64,000 bases of DNA from Desulforamulus ferrireducens (lineage in GTDB: Bacteria; Bacillota; Desulfotomaculia; Desulfotomaculales; Desulfotomaculaceae): contig NZ_CP019698.1 in NCBI RefSeq assembly GCF_002005145.1, positions 2,418,001 through 2,482,000 on the forward strand, in the 5' to 3' direction. Both the position numbers and the translations under genes were made by a program. Positions within the stretch are counted from its first letter, which is position 1. Every line of letters begins with the position of its first letter. Below the pieces are notes generated by a model, which was not told where the DNA came from, ran no database searches, and saw nothing but the letters and a program-made list of their open reading frames with translations. Shown here in pieces: positions 52,505 through 62,899 of this stretch.

Positions 52505-53188
52505 TTAATTTTTGTTTTGCTCTTCTCTGCCGGCCAGCATACCGGAGCTGGTACCATAACACCAATTACTCGGATTAGGGTACAACCCTTCTAGCCACAT
52601 CCAGTTTTCATCTAGGCGTGGGGAAATAGAGTCTCTTGGTGTGCTAACTTTATTGGAGATCAGTAGTCTGACATAGATTCCATTAGTAAGAAGTCTGCCT
52701 AATTCTAAGATGAAGCTGCGTTCAGGTTGACCAACCTGGATAAACCAATTATCCGCAAAGGGGTCTATATATATCTCTTGAAAACTATGCCCGGTTAAAG
52801 AATTACTTTCATTTAAACCGGTAACATCATAAACCCGCAGCACCGGTCGGGAATTATGCCACTCATCCTGTCCATATTTCTTGATAAATTCCTGTTGTGT
52901 CGTAGCGGATACTTCCCAATAGGCATACAGCCACCGGGGGTCCTTGGCCACCGCCACCAACCGGCTAACCCCGTAATGATGGGGCAGCAAGATTTCCTCT
53001 TGCACCCTCTGGGGTAAAACAGGAGATATTTCTTCGGCCATTTCTTCTGCAGGCAGTTGCTTAGGTGGCAGTTCTAATTTTTTGGGGGCTAAGGCAGGCT
53101 TGGGGAATAGTGAAATCATGGGAAAAAGAAAAACCGCCAAGGATATTAAAGCAACCAAGCCAAATAACCATAGCCATAAATCATTCAT
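52505..53188 (-). CDS. DUF4912 domain-containing protein, membrane anchored
   Basis: The 227-residue protein has one N-terminal membrane segment (LWLWLFGLVALISLAVFLFP), a Pro/Glu-rich linker, then a DUF4912 domain (VAVAKDPRWLYAYWEVS, LRVYDVT, FAENW-like FADNWFIQVG). The DUF is of unknown function and usually accompanies GH57 enzymes. I start at 53188, seven bases after AAGGAGGG. The anchor is unusual for this soluble family and would face glucan metabolism to the membrane. Confidence 0.82.
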   Translation of the reverse strand: MNDLWLWLFGLVALISLAVFLFPMISLFPKPALAPKKLELPPKQLPAEEMAEEISPVLPQRVQEEILLPHHYGVSRLVAVAKDPRWLYAYWEVSATTQQEFIKKYGQDEWHNSRPVLRVYDVTGLNESNSLTGHSFQEIYIDPFADNWFIQVGQPERSFILELGRLLTNGIYVRLLISNKVSTPRDSISPRLDENWMWLEGLYPNPSNWCYGTSSGMLAGREEQNKN

Positions 53189-53402
53189 AGCCATTCCCTC
53201 CTTTTTATCGCAAATCATTTACCAATCCTGTACGTGTTCTATACTAAAAAGCAAATAATGAGGCAAATTAATACAGTGAGATAGCTTCACTTAGTATTGC
53301 CCAGCAGATTTGGCTTTATTATCTTGGGGTTTTGGCAAGTTTGGAAAAAAAAGAAATAACAGCCACCAATCACAAACACTTTTTCTGGGGGTAAGGAAAG
53401 AT

Positions 53403-54077
53403 ATGAAATTAGACATAGACAGCCGTCCCTGGACCATCTCCGACGTTATCTGGGTTTTCCTTTTGCGCATGGTCTTGGTTTTGCTCATTGGCAAAGGCTT
53501 ACTGCCTCTCCTGCCCGGCATTTCCTCCCGCATGGTAGAGGTAATGGATCGACTTGTTCTGCTAGCTCTTACTTTATTTTTTGTCCTGAGGAAGGGTACT
53601 TTGCAGTCCTTGGGTCTCCACTTTGATCAACTTGGCAGGCAAATAATGTATGGGATTTTGGGCGGGGTGTTTCTTTTGGTTCTAGCGGAGGGAAGTCAGC
53701 GGACTCTGGTGTGGCTGCTGGCGGCAGACGCAGGTACCAATCCATTGGTGCAAGCAGCAGCCATGGCCCAAACTCCCGCTGCCCTGATTTGGCCACTGAT
53801 TATTGGTGGAGTTTTGGCGCCAGTAACCGAGGAACTTTATTACCGGGGTATGGCCTTTTCTGCCTTGAGCCGTAAATGGGGTGTGGTGATAGGCATTGTG
53901 GGCAGTGCCATATTTTTCTCGTTAGCTCATTTTAGTGGTATCTGGTTTGTGCAAATTGCTGTGGTGGGGGTGGGTTTGGCGACCATATTTTATCTAACAG
54001 GTTCACTGCTCCCGGGTATCATTGCCCATGGCCTGGTAAACAGCAGCCGCCTCCTGATGGTATATTGGGGAAGTTGA
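53403..54077 (+). CDS. CPBP-family intramembrane metalloprotease
   Basis: The 224-residue membrane protein has TEELYYRGMAFSAL (EExxxR), FSLAHFSG (FxxxH) and GIIAHGLVNSS (HxxxN), the CPBP (Abi) protease motifs, with about seven membrane segments. Substrate unknown. I start at the ATG at 53403 after AAGGAAAG; the frame from 53310 has no site and adds no conserved sequence. Confidence 0.88.
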   Translation: MKLDIDSRPWTISDVIWVFLLRMVLVLLIGKGLLPLLPGISSRMVEVMDRLVLLALTLFFVLRKGTLQSLGLHFDQLGRQIMYGILGGVFLLVLAEGSQRTLVWLLAADAGTNPLVQAAAMAQTPAALIWPLIIGGVLAPVTEELYYRGMAFSALSRKWGVVIGIVGSAIFFSLAHFSGIWFVQIAVVGVGLATIFYLTGSLLPGIIAHGLVNSSRLLMVYWGS

Positions 54078-54137
54078 GAGCCTGACACGGAGTTGTTAAG
54101 GCTGGCAAAATTAGCCGTGCATGTGGTAAAATAGCAT

Positions 54138-54172
54138 TTAGCCATCAGCATATTTTTTAGCTGATGGCTAAA
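54138..54172. terminator. bidirectional terminator
   Basis: TTTAGCCATCAGC (54138-54150) pairs with GCTGATGGCTAAA (54160-54172) around ATATTTTTTA. It lies between the convergent CPBP and LysO genes. Confidence 0.7.
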
Positions 54173-54186
54173 GATTGGTCAGCAAG

Positions 54187-54789
54187 CTAACATTTTAAGT
54201 TTATGAAAAACGGTACCAATATCGGCACCAGGGTAGTCAACACCGAGCCGCTAATAAAGGCTACCACAGCCATATCATTGCCGGCAGCTTTGGTAATTAC
54301 CGGCAGGGTTGTATCCATGGCAGTGGCCCCGCCCGGTGCTACTGCAGAAAAACGCCCGATATACCGGGCCACCAAGGGTACCACCAGAAAGGTTAACAAT
54401 TCCCGGGTGACATTGGTGATAAAAGCCAACGCCCCTGTTTCTACATTATACATTTCGGCAATGAGTACACCGGACAGGCTATACCAACCAAAGCCAGCGC
54501 CAATGGCCGTGGATTCGTTAAAAGGAAGACCAAGGAATAAGCCGGCCAGGGCAGCTCCCGCCAGACTGCCTGTGGCAATTAAGAAGGGTATCCATAAAAC
54601 TTTCCAACCCATTTGCCAAAGTTTGAGCCAAACTTCCTTTTGCCGTCCTAAATCAATACCAATACCAAAAAGCATCAAATATAACGCTGTGGTGGTAACT
54701 GTATCCAAATATTGCACCAGCTGTTGGGGAAACAACCAATGCCCCAGAGCCAGTCCCATGGCCACGGAACCAAGTATTAACCAAGTCAA
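54187..54789 (-). CDS. LysO-family lysine exporter, C-terminal half
   Basis: The 200-residue membrane protein has the second LysO half: LMLFGIGIDLGRQ, FNESTAIGAGFGWYSLSG, NVTRELLTFLVVPL and GGATAMDTTLPVI. In Escherichia coli LysO one polypeptide contains this and the preceding half; here they are two genes. It probably exports lysine. About six membrane segments. Confidence 0.85.
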   Translation of the reverse strand: MTWLILGSVAMGLALGHWLFPQQLVQYLDTVTTTALYLMLFGIGIDLGRQKEVWLKLWQMGWKVLWIPFLIATGSLAGAALAGLFLGLPFNESTAIGAGFGWYSLSGVLIAEMYNVETGALAFITNVTRELLTFLVVPLVARYIGRFSAVAPGGATAMDTTLPVITKAAGNDMAVVAFISGSVLTTLVPILVPFFINLKC

Positions 54790-54825
54790 TTAAATAACCT
54801 CTTTCTCTAGGCTAAATCTAAAGGC

Positions 54826-55125
54826 CTAACGCCTTTTTGCTTCTTGCTTGCTTTGCTCCAACTGTTTACTAATACGGCTCTCTAACAGGCGTACCAGTAA
54901 AACGCTGCCGACAATACTGGCCAGGGCCAGTACCAAAGCCTGCCAGCCTATACGCCCAAGGTCTCCCAACAGCTTTTCGTTGGCCCCTAATTGGATTCCC
55001 ATGGCCAGCAGCATAATGATCAGACAAACAGAGGTAAACTTACCTATTACCTGAGGTTTAAGAGAAAAAACATTAAAGTGCCCTACCAGGACACCCAAAG
55101 CCACTGCAAGCAGAACTTCTATCAT
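54826..55125 (-). CDS. LysO-family lysine exporter, N-terminal half
   Basis: The 99-residue membrane protein (MIEVLLAVALGVLVGHFNVF, then LLAMGIQLGANEKLL) has three membrane segments of the LysO N-terminal region and a charged tail (QSKQEAKRR). It precedes the C-terminal half by 36 bases. Such split LysO pairs occur in Clostridia, so this is a natural arrangement rather than a frameshift. Confidence 0.82.
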   Translation of the reverse strand: MIEVLLAVALGVLVGHFNVFSLKPQVIGKFTSVCLIIMLLAMGIQLGANEKLLGDLGRIGWQALVLALASIVGSVLLVRLLESRISKQLEQSKQEAKRR

Positions 55126-55223
55126 TTAAGCTCACCCTTAGCCTGACGATATCAACACTATTTTACTTTAGCACGACCCCAAAATATGGGTCAATATCCA
55201 TTGGAACATAGGAGGAATAAAAA

Positions 55224-55646
55224 GTGTATCAAGCTCCCAGTGACGACAAAGTAAAAAAGCTGCTTGAGACTTGTAAGACCATTGCTGTGGTGGGATTATC
55301 GGACAAACCTCACCGAGACAGTTACAAAGTAGCTCAATACATGCAAACGCAGGGTTATCGCATTATCCCCGTACACCCCCGGGTAAAAGAGGTACTGGGG
55401 GAGAAAGCCTACAAAACCCTGGCAGATGTCCCCGAGAAAATTGATTTGGTCAATGTCTTTCGTAAAAGTGAAGATACCCCGGCGGTGGTGGAACAGTCAC
55501 TCCCTTTAAAACCCCAGGCTATCTGGTTGCAATTGGGTATTGCCAATGAGGAAGCGGCCAGGATTGCCGAACAAGCTGGCATTGACTTTATTCAGGATCG
55601 CTGCATCAAAGTGGAACATGCCAGACTTCTGGGCCATGGACAATAG
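55224..55646 (+). CDS. CoA-binding protein (YccU-like)
   Basis: The 140-residue Rossmann-fold protein has TIAVVGLSDKPHRDSYKVA and NVFRKSEDTPAVVEQSL, the CoA-binding family pattern. GTG start after AGGAGG. The biochemical role is not established. Its end overlaps nth by 11 bp, so the two are coupled. Confidence 0.85.
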   Translation: MYQAPSDDKVKKLLETCKTIAVVGLSDKPHRDSYKVAQYMQTQGYRIIPVHPRVKEVLGEKAYKTLADVPEKIDLVNVFRKSEDTPAVVEQSLPLKPQAIWLQLGIANEEAARIAEQAGIDFIQDRCIKVEHARLLGHGQ

Positions 55647-56271
55647 AGTAAAGCAAATTTTGGCCCGGCTGGCAGAAACCTATCCCAATGCCACCACTGA
55701 TTTAAAGTTTTCAAATCCCTTTGAACTGTTGGTGGCAGTTATTTTATCAGCCCAAAGTACCGATGCCCAGGTAAATAAGATCACCCAGCGACTTTTCCAG
55801 AAATTCCGTACTCCTCAGGATTTTGCTGTTTTAACCCCGGAGGAATTAGCGGAACATATTAAGGGCTGTGGTTTGTTTAGAAATAAGAGTAAGTTTATTG
55901 TCGAAACCAGCCGAATTATTGTGGAACAATATCAGGGCCAAGTACCCGAAAATAGAGAACAATTAGAGAAGTTACCCGGAGTGGGCAGAAAGACTGCCAA
56001 TGTTGTCTTGGGAGTGGCCTTTGGTCAACACACTTTCCCGGTGGATACCCATGTACATCGGCTAGCCCACCGACTTGGTTTAGCCAGCGGTAAAACTCCG
56101 GAGCAAACTGAACAGGAATTATGTGCTTTGATCCCGTCTGAATTATGGCAAGCAGTCCATCATCAAATTATTCAGCACGGCCGCAAGGTATGTGATGCGC
56201 GCAAACCTCGCTGCAGTGACTGTACCCTACTGGACCTCTGCCCAACAGGCGGTAAAAGGGAGGAGAAATAG
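55636..56271 (+). CDS. nth: endonuclease III
   Basis: The 211-residue base-excision enzyme removes oxidised pyrimidines and cuts the backbone. LPGVGRKTANVVL is the helix-hairpin-helix with catalytic Lys, VDTHVHRLAHRLG carries the catalytic Asp, and CDARKPRCSDCTLLDLC is the [4Fe-4S] motif. The ATG at 55636 gives exactly the E. coli length; the frame opens earlier inside the CoA-binding gene. Confidence 0.96.
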   Translation: MDNRVKQILARLAETYPNATTDLKFSNPFELLVAVILSAQSTDAQVNKITQRLFQKFRTPQDFAVLTPEELAEHIKGCGLFRNKSKFIVETSRIIVEQYQGQVPENREQLEKLPGVGRKTANVVLGVAFGQHTFPVDTHVHRLAHRLGLASGKTPEQTEQELCALIPSELWQAVHHQIIQHGRKVCDARKPRCSDCTLLDLCPTGGKREEK

Positions 56272-56729
56272 TGCATATTGTCTTGGTAGAACCAGAAATC
56301 CCCGCCAATACAGGTAATATCTCCAGAACTTGTGCAGTCACGGGGACCAGTTTACATCTTGTGGAACCCCTGGGTTTCTCCACCGACGATCGCTATTTAA
56401 AAAGGGCTGGCCTGGACTATTGGCATCTGTTGGACTTACATTATCATAAGAATTTTACTGCCCTGCAGGAAAAATATCCCCAGGGCCGTTTTTGGTATTT
56501 CACCACCAAGGGTGGGCGTCCTTATCACGAAGTCCAGTACCAGCAGGATGATTTTCTGGTTTTTGGTAAAGAAACTGCCGGGTTGCCCAAGGAATTGTTA
56601 GCGGCTAACCCGGAGCGTTGTTTACGCATTCCCATGCAGGGTGATGTTCGCTCCCTTAATTTATCCAATTCGGTAGCCATTGCTGTGTACGAAGCCCTGA
56701 GGCAATTAAATTTTCCTGGCATGAAATAG
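56271..56729 (+). CDS. trmL: tRNA (cytidine(34)-2'-O)-methyltransferase TrmL
   Basis: The 152-residue SPOUT (trefoil-knot) methylase has NTGNISRTCAVTGTSLHL, FLVFGKETAGLP and CLRIPMQGDVRSLNLSNSVA, the TrmL pattern. It modifies the wobble base of tRNA-Leu. GTG start directly at the nth stop (TAGTG) after GGGAGGAG. Confidence 0.93.
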   Translation: MHIVLVEPEIPANTGNISRTCAVTGTSLHLVEPLGFSTDDRYLKRAGLDYWHLLDLHYHKNFTALQEKYPQGRFWYFTTKGGRPYHEVQYQQDDFLVFGKETAGLPKELLAANPERCLRIPMQGDVRSLNLSNSVAIAVYEALRQLNFPGMK

Positions 56730-56754
56730 AGGATGCTGCACAATCAGCTGATGA

Positions 56755-56995
56755 TGTGCAACTGGCCGTCGGCCATCAGCCTTCGGCCTTTTTTTAGAAC
56801 CTCTCTCGCCGGGTGGTTGATGCAAAGTCGCCAAAAACCCAAAATTCAACTTCCTTGGGCACTGCGCACCACGCAACCCCGACCCGCCCCTAGCGAGGGG
56901 GCTCTTATAAAGTGCTCTATCCGTGGGAATATGTTACGAGTTTCAGGATTAATCCAACTAAGCCCATGGCCAAAAAAAGTGCTGGCCTGGCAAGG
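56755..56995. repeat. composite intergenic repeat, second copy
   Basis: GGCCGTCGGCCATCAGCCTTCGGCC (56764-56788, given as a landmark: GGCCGTCGGCC, CTTCGGCC) precedes a CCCCTAGCGAGGGG hairpin, CTCTTATAA, GGGAATATGTTACGAGT and TTAATCCAACTAAGCC. The same series of blocks occurs at 36780-36880 (GGGGCTCTTATAA, GGGAACGTGGTACGAGTA, TTAATCTAACTAAGCC). No gene is seen in the gap. Confidence 0.75.
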
Positions 56996-57006
56996 TCAAC
57001 ACTTCT

Positions 57007-58257
57007 CTAGCCGGATTTACTGCTGTTAAGTTTATTTGACACGTTATCCAACAGCAATTTTTCAACCAGCATTCTTAATTCCGCTAAGGGTAATACTGTG
57101 GCCTTACCCTGTACTAGCTGGGGAGTACCGCCACCCTTTCCCTGTAGTAAAGGCCAAATTTGTTTGGCCAGCTTATTTAGATCAAGGGGTACTGCCTGCC
57201 CTCTGGCCATGACCAACTCATAGTTGGGGGCCTGACCGCCGGCCAACACTGCCAGTCGCTCAGGTTTTTCACACCAGGCCGCGGCAATCCCTCGCAGCAT
57301 GGACATATCTGCTTCCTTAAAGTGTTGGACCACAACCGTGCTCTTACCTACCATAGCAGCATTGCCCTCTAGCTTTTGGGCTTCATAACTGTATTTGAGG
57401 GGTAATAGTTCCTTTCTTTCCTTCTGGAGAATTTTCAGCTCTCTTTCCCTCTTGGCCAATCGGCTCAAGGCTTCCTGACCGCTGGCCCCAATGGCTTGCT
57501 CTAAGCTGTTTAAGGTTGCCGCCGTTTGCCACATCCATTGAATAGTACGTGAGCCACAGATAAAATGCAGACGTACATTCCCCCGTACCTTTTCGGTTTT
57601 CAAGATTTTTACAGGCCCTACCTCCCCGGTGCGACGGGGATGGGTACCGCAACAGGGGTTTTCATCGATATCCGGTATAATTACTAAACGTACTTCCTCT
57701 TGCCCCTGGGGAAGCTTTTTTATCATGGCCTCAGGGAGTTCTTCCCGGCGGTACACTTCAACCTTGACAGGTAAATTAGCCATGACTATACCATTAACCT
57801 CTTCCTCTACCTGCTGTAGAATCTCTGCCGGAATCTCATTAGTATTGAGGTCAATGGTAGAGGTTGCTTCCCCCAAATGAAAGCCTACTGTCTCCCAACC
57901 ATAATTATTTTCCAGAACAGCTGACAAAATATGCTGTCCATGGTGTTGTTGCATATGATCCCTGCGTCTCTCGGCATCCACTGTCATCAAAATGCTGTCG
58001 CCAATCTTTGGCCTGTCCGTGCCGGCTAACCAGTGAACTATGCCCTCAGCCCTTTCCTCCACATGGATCACTTCATAGGAACGGCGGGCACACACCAAGG
58101 TTCCGCGGTCCGCTGGCTGCCCTCCTCCTTCTGGGTAAAAAATAGTATCCGCTGTCAAGATACCGTTTTTGCCGTTCTCGCAAATACAACCTATAACCTG
58201 AGAACGGTATTGTAACAGATAGGGATCTTGTTTGTATATTTCTGGCAAGCCATCCAT
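57007..58257 (-). CDS. alanyl-tRNA editing protein AlaX (DHHA1 domain)
   Basis: The 416-residue protein has an AlaRS-type editing domain (HGQHILSAVLENNYGWETVG with HxxxH, and PCCGTHPRRTGEVG with the Cys/His zinc site), a coiled linker and a C-terminal DHHA1 domain (AGGQAPNYELVMARG). It should hydrolyse Ser- or Gly-tRNA-Ala. The long form corresponds to AlaX-L. ATG start preceded by GAGGAGATGG. Confidence 0.9.
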   Translation of the reverse strand: MDGLPEIYKQDPYLLQYRSQVIGCICENGKNGILTADTIFYPEGGGQPADRGTLVCARRSYEVIHVEERAEGIVHWLAGTDRPKIGDSILMTVDAERRRDHMQQHHGQHILSAVLENNYGWETVGFHLGEATSTIDLNTNEIPAEILQQVEEEVNGIVMANLPVKVEVYRREELPEAMIKKLPQGQEEVRLVIIPDIDENPCCGTHPRRTGEVGPVKILKTEKVRGNVRLHFICGSRTIQWMWQTAATLNSLEQAIGASGQEALSRLAKRERELKILQKERKELLPLKYSYEAQKLEGNAAMVGKSTVVVQHFKEADMSMLRGIAAAWCEKPERLAVLAGGQAPNYELVMARGQAVPLDLNKLAKQIWPLLQGKGGGTPQLVQGKATVLPLAELRMLVEKLLLDNVSNKLNSSKSG

Positions 58258-58335
58258 CTCCTCTCAGGCTTGTGAATTATTTTACTTATTCGACAAGAAT
58301 TTAAAAATCCCTGTTTATTACCATAACCCGCCTGT

Positions 58336-58385
58336 GGCAGCAAAAAAGAGTATCGCAATATTATGCCATACTCCTTTTTGCCGCC
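58336..58385. terminator. terminator-like palindrome
   Basis: GGCAGCAAAAAAGAGTAT pairs with ATACTCCTTTTTGCCGCC around a 14-base loop. It lies between the phosphomannomutase-type gene and alaX and can end minus-strand transcripts. Confidence 0.65.
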
Positions 58386-58420
58386 AGCTACTTTGCGTCA
58401 TCTCTTTTGTTCAGGAACCT

Positions 58421-60889
58421 CTAGTTCGCGCTGATCTGTCTAATTTTTTCTGTATAAAAGTTGGTTAATTCCTCGGCCGCTTCCATGGATACTCCTTCGG
58501 TGAAAATGCGGCAAACCGGCTCCTCCGGGTCTGGTAAGACCAGAGCCCAACCTTGCGGGTGGAAAACCTTTACACCGTCCAACAACTCCATTTTACCGGA
58601 GGGTTCTTCAATTAGCTTACGGATAACCTTCCCCTTAGCTTGCCAGGGTACCGCTACTTCTTTTCTTTGTAGATAAAAACTGGGTATTTCCGCCACCAAT
58701 TGATCAATGCTGATACCTTCCCTGGCACAGTATTCCAACACCTTCAAAAGAGTTAGCAGGGCATCGAAATTCATAAAATGCTGGGATAACTGCTGGTTGT
58801 TTTGCATTTGGTGGTTAATTATCCTATCCATAAAATCCTGCAGGGAAGTCTTGGTTCTAATAACCTGTCCCTGATACCTGGCCGCTAACTCATCAATGGC
58901 CCTGGGGGCAGTAACTGGGACAATTACCGGCCCGGCCTGTTCCTTTAGAATAATGAGAGAAATGAGGGCGGTAAGTATTTCCTCGCTGACCACCTTACCT
59001 TGACTGTCCACCAGGATCAGGTTATCCCCATTGGGATCAATAATAGCTCCGCCGCTACCACCCCTTTGTTGCACAGCGGTTGCCAGTTTCTCGGTTAATT
59101 GTTTATACCACTGCCAATCCTTTGGTACCGAGGAAGACTGCTCAATTTCCAGATACTCGGCCGTAATTCCCAGGGAATTTAGAGCGTTGCTGACCCAGGG
59201 TTCCAGATTGTGTCTATCATAAAATAATACCAGACGGTGTCCGGCTTGCCTCAGCTGGTTCACATTAATACCTTGGGCAAGTTGTGCCAGGTATTGCTCC
59301 GGTATATCGGTCAGTTCCGTAACGGGCAAGATGTCAGGGCCCTCGGCCCGCCGAAAATCTTCCCTGGCCATGGTGTTTTCCAGCTTCCTTTCCAGACTGC
59401 GGGAGATATTGCCTCCCTTTTGGTTGGTGAAAAGCAGGTTAATTTTATCGGCCCGTTGGGAGCTAATTCTCACATGGATGCCCCCCTGGCAATTACTAGC
59501 CCTGACAGCAAAGCGATGCATAGGTGTCAGCCCGGTGGCGAAGTCCACCACCTCTATGCCGGAGGATTGCAAGCCGCAAATTAATGCTTCCTTAATCATC
59601 CGAGAGACAGGAAAGCGGTCGCTGGAAAGGCCAATCCTGGTTCCCAGGGCTAAATTGGTTCCATAGGCAGCACCTAGTCTACTGGCAAATTCGGGGGTTA
59701 TTTCAATATTTGCCAGACCGGTAATGCCCTCCAGGCCAAACAAATTCTTTCCTTTGTTAGTACCCCAAACTAAACTGCTTTCTACAAAAGCCCCTGCATC
59801 AACCATTTTGCCCGGCCACAGCTTAACGTCTGGTTTAAGAATGGCTCTTTCCCTAATGGTTGAACCGCTGCCCACCACTGAGCCTTCATAAATAGAGGCA
59901 TTGGCATTGACCTTCACCTCACTACCCAGCACCGTTCCCCGGATGGCTGCTTTCTGACCTAAAAAGACATTATCCCACAACACACTGCGTTTAATGCTGG
60001 CTTGGTCCTGGATTAAACAACCGTTTCCTATGACACTATAGGCATCTATCACAGCTCCACGACCCACCCGACAATTATCCCCAATGAGTACCGGTCCATT
60101 AATGATAGCCTCTGGGTGAATTACGCTGTTTTTACCCAACCAAATACCCGGTGCCACCTCTGTGCCTGGCAGGTTAACTGCCACCTTGCCCGTTAAACAA
60201 TCCTGATGGGCCTGCACATATTGTTGTAGGTTGCCAATATCACACCAGTAACCAGATAAAGTAACCCCAAATAAAGGTTGTTTTTTCTTAAGCAAAAGGG
60301 GAAATAAATCCTTGCTAAAATCAAATTTTTGTCCCGGTTCGAAATAGCTCAGCACCTCCGGTTCCAGGATGTAGATGCCGGTATTAACTGTATCGCTAAA
60401 TACTTCGCCCCAGCCTGGTTTTTCTAAAAACTGGGTAATGCGGCCATCCTTGTCGGTGATGACTACACCGTACTCCAGGGGGATATCCACCGGGGTTAAA
60501 ACCAGGGTGGCCAGGGCACCCTTTTGACGATGAAATTCCATAGCCTGGCTTAAATCCAAATCTGTTAAAGCATCACCGCTGATAACCACAAAGGTTTCAT
60601 CCAAAAAACTCTCGGCATTTTTAACACTACCGGCCGTTCCCAGGGGTACTTCTTCAACATAATAACGCATATGTACCCCATAATCTGAGCCATTACCAAA
60701 ATATCCTCGAATGGCTTCGGGTAGATACTGTAAAGTAACTCCTATTTCTTGAATGCCGTGCTTTTTTAAGAGTTCTATAATATGTTCCATCATGGGTCGA
60801 TTGGCCACAGGCATCATTGGTTTAGGCTGGCCGCAGGTTAAGGGGCGTAATCTGGAGCCCTCTCCCCCGGCCATAATAATTGCTTTCAA
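58421..60889 (-). CDS. sugar-phosphate nucleotidyltransferase fused to phosphomannomutase-like domain
   Basis: Three parts: a nucleotidyltransferase (residues 1-235; [27 protein letters not shown]), a left-handed beta-helix of hexapeptide repeats (~245-370), and a phosphohexomutase domain (~385-822). The transferase is intact and looks like mannose-1-phosphate guanylyltransferase. In the mutase part the phosphoserine loop reads [10 protein letters not shown] instead of TASHNP and the metal loop reads DPNGDN instead of DGDxDR, so mutase activity is doubtful. It lies 22 bases downstream of the GT4 gene, in one operon. Confidence 0.88.
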   Translation of the reverse strand: MKAIIMAGGEGSRLRPLTCGQPKPMMPVANRPMMEHIIELLKKHGIQEIGVTLQYLPEAIRGYFGNGSDYGVHMRYYVEEVPLGTAGSVKNAESFLDETFVVISGDALTDLDLSQAMEFHRQKGALATLVLTPVDIPLEYGVVITDKDGRITQFLEKPGWGEVFSDTVNTGIYILEPEVLSYFEPGQKFDFSKDLFPLLLKKKQPLFGVTLSGYWCDIGNLQQYVQAHQDCLTGKVAVNLPGTEVAPGIWLGKNSVIHPEAIINGPVLIGDNCRVGRGAVIDAYSVIGNGCLIQDQASIKRSVLWDNVFLGQKAAIRGTVLGSEVKVNANASIYEGSVVGSGSTIRERAILKPDVKLWPGKMVDAGAFVESSLVWGTNKGKNLFGLEGITGLANIEITPEFASRLGAAYGTNLALGTRIGLSSDRFPVSRMIKEALICGLQSSGIEVVDFATGLTPMHRFAVRASNCQGGIHVRISSQRADKINLLFTNQKGGNISRSLERKLENTMAREDFRRAEGPDILPVTELTDIPEQYLAQLAQGINVNQLRQAGHRLVLFYDRHNLEPWVSNALNSLGITAEYLEIEQSSSVPKDWQWYKQLTEKLATAVQQRGGSGGAIIDPNGDNLILVDSQGKVVSEEILTALISLIILKEQAGPVIVPVTAPRAIDELAARYQGQVIRTKTSLQDFMDRIINHQMQNNQQLSQHFMNFDALLTLLKVLEYCAREGISIDQLVAEIPSFYLQRKEVAVPWQAKGKVIRKLIEEPSGKMELLDGVKVFHPQGWALVLPDPEEPVCRIFTEGVSMEAAEELTNFYTEKIRQISAN

Positions 60890-60911
60890 TACGTCTTCAC
60901 TCCTTTTGCTG

Positions 60912-62165
60912 TCAATGCTTGGTTATCTCACCATTTGCCCGCACAACTTTACCCATCAGTTTACCTTTACTTTGTTGTCCCCAGGGGGCCAGACGGTGGG
61001 CTTCCACCACTTCTTTGTAGACCTGTCTGGTTTGCTTGGCTATGCCAGACCAATCATATTTGTTCACCACATCCTGGTAGGCTCTCTCTCGAATTTTCTT
61101 GGCCGACACTGGGTCCATGAGAAAATGCAAAATATTATCTGCCAAGGAATTGGCATTGCCGGTATAGGCTTTCATACCGTTAACCCCATGTTCGACAATC
61201 TCCCCTAGACCCCCGTTATCCGAGACCACCACCGGGGTTTTCGCCGCCATGGCTTCCAGGGCTACTATGCCAAAGGGTTCATAGAGGCTGGGGAATACCG
61301 CCACATCCGCAAAGTGATACAAACTATTACGGGTTTGATCATTCACATAACCGACAAAATAAATTCTATTAGCAATGCCCAATTGAGCTGCCCTTTGTTT
61401 TAACTCATTTTCAAAGGGACCAGTACCGGCTATGATAAATTTGGTGGCAGGATGATAGTGTAAAACCTTCGGTATGGCTTCAATTAAAACTTGTACCCCT
61501 TTTTCCGGAACCAGCCTGCCCATGTAATATACAATCTTCTCCTGGGGAGCAGCATATTGCTCCCTACTCACCTTGCTTTGCGGGTCAGGCCGCAGCTTTT
61601 CAGGATCTACGCCATTGGGGATAACACGCATTTTATCTTCCGGCAACTGGAAGATGTGTTTTAATTGCCCCTGCATATAATAACTGCAACAAATAACTCG
61701 CCAGGACTCGTAGGTTAACCACCACTCGATATCGCTGATATGACGTTGCATATCATTATGTAAACCATTATGTCGGCCCCATTCTGTGGCATGAATGGTA
61801 GCAATTAGTGGTAACTTATAGCTGTGTTTTAACACTTTGGCCACATAGGTTACCAACCAGTCATGGGCATGAACCAGATCTACCTCTGGCAAATCCTGCA
61901 TAAGGGTTATGGCTCGCTCCAGCATGGCCAGGTTTAGCTGCATCACCCAGGTTACAAAATCCGTTGAGGACACCCGAAAGGGATTAACCCGATAGACATG
62001 GACTCCATGGACATTTTCATACTCCGGGGTACCTGCGTCACCACGGGTAATAAGATGGATTTCATCCCCCTGTTGCGCCATTGCCCTGGTGAGGTCATAC
62101 ACATGGGAAGCAAGTCCACCCACACTGACAGGTGGATATTCCCAGGAAAAAACAATTACCCGCAA
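60912..62165 (-). CDS. GT4 glycosyltransferase (glycogen-synthase-like)
   Basis: The 417-residue enzyme begins (M)[20 protein letters not shown], has [43 protein letters not shown] and [19 protein letters not shown], the GT4 family blocks (with Glu-x7-Glu). It probably extends an alpha-glucan. The TTG at 62165, eight bases after AGGGGGTG, is the likely start; the frame is open to 62186. Confidence 0.9.
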   Translation of the reverse strand: MRVIVFSWEYPPVSVGGLASHVYDLTRAMAQQGDEIHLITRGDAGTPEYENVHGVHVYRVNPFRVSSTDFVTWVMQLNLAMLERAITLMQDLPEVDLVHAHDWLVTYVAKVLKHSYKLPLIATIHATEWGRHNGLHNDMQRHISDIEWWLTYESWRVICCSYYMQGQLKHIFQLPEDKMRVIPNGVDPEKLRPDPQSKVSREQYAAPQEKIVYYMGRLVPEKGVQVLIEAIPKVLHYHPATKFIIAGTGPFENELKQRAAQLGIANRIYFVGYVNDQTRNSLYHFADVAVFPSLYEPFGIVALEAMAAKTPVVVSDNGGLGEIVEHGVNGMKAYTGNANSLADNILHFLMDPVSAKKIRERAYQDVVNKYDWSGIAKQTRQVYKEVVEAHRLAPWGQQSKGKLMGKVVRANGEITKH

Positions 62166-62249
62166 ATTTATAGCACCCCCTTTCAAAACTATTTAATGCG
62201 TAGTCTTGGCTAGTATTTACCAATTCTTTGGTTTTTATAAAAAAAAGAG

Positions 62250-62345
62250 GCCTGTTGCGTATTGGCTGTCGGCCATCAGCCAAAAGCCAATGGCCAAAAA
62301 ACAGAAATGCCGCAAAACCGTAGTTCTGCGACACTCCTGGCAGGA
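62250..62345. repeat. GGCC-rich tract and dispersed palindrome, partial copy
   Basis: TTGGCTGTCGGCCATCAGCC and AAAGCCAATGGCC (62266-62297) precede GAAATGCCGCAAAACCGTAGTTCTGCGACACT (62305-62336, landmark bases GCCGCA and TGCGACACT). The second part matches 36944-36979 closely. Confidence 0.7.
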
Positions 62346-62350
62346 TAAAA

Positions 62351-62737
62351 TTAGTGTCTGGGCGTACCGTTATGAACCTGGAAGCTCCAGTTTTGGCCGT
62401 TGTTGTTATCCCAATTATTGGCATTATCATGAAAACAGAAATTAAACTGGGTGTGCATATCAGGCATGGTCACGGATTTGACAAAACCGAAACCGGTCTT
62501 GGCCATGCGAGTATCCTGTACGGCCTGCCATTGCTGGCTGTCACCAAAACCACAGTGTAAATATATCTCCTGGGCACCGCTGTTGGCCAATAAACCATTA
62601 TAAAAGACTACCACATCCTCTCCGGCAGTTATGGGTGTTGGATCAACCACCACACCGCCGGGGAACTGTGCATCATGCATTTCTTTTAAACGATAGGCTC
62701 CCAAAGTTGGTTCACCAAAATTTGTTCTATTAGACAT
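62351..62737 (-). CDS. carbohydrate-binding module protein (CBM25-like)
   Basis: The 128-residue protein is a single beta-sandwich with VVFYNGLLANSGAQEIYLHCG, FCFHDNANNWDNNNGQNWSF, the starch-binding CBM25/53 pattern. No catalytic domain or signal peptide. Next to the glucan synthase genes, it may bind intracellular glucan granules. I start at 62737, after AAAGGAGGTG. Confidence 0.82.
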   Translation of the reverse strand: MSNRTNFGEPTLGAYRLKEMHDAQFPGGVVVDPTPITAGEDVVVFYNGLLANSGAQEIYLHCGFGDSQQWQAVQDTRMAKTGFGFVKSVTMPDMHTQFNFCFHDNANNWDNNNGQNWSFQVHNGTPRH

Positions 62738-62829
62738 CAAAGCACCTCCTTTTAGCAATTAGAGTTCATAGTTATTATCTGATACTATTCCCTTCTTTAT
62801 AGGAGGTAAATATTAAGGGTTTATATAAG

Positions 62830-62854
62830 AAAAAGCCACCTGTGGGTGACTTTT
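62830..62854. terminator. terminator of the isocitrate dehydrogenase gene
   Basis: AAAAGCCACC pairs with GGTGACTTTT (one mismatch) around TGTG; TTTTTCTTATAT follows on the minus strand. Confidence 0.7.
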
Positions 62855-62899
62855 CATAGTTTTGGTAAAATTTTCAATTGGCCTGACTGTTTATGTTCT

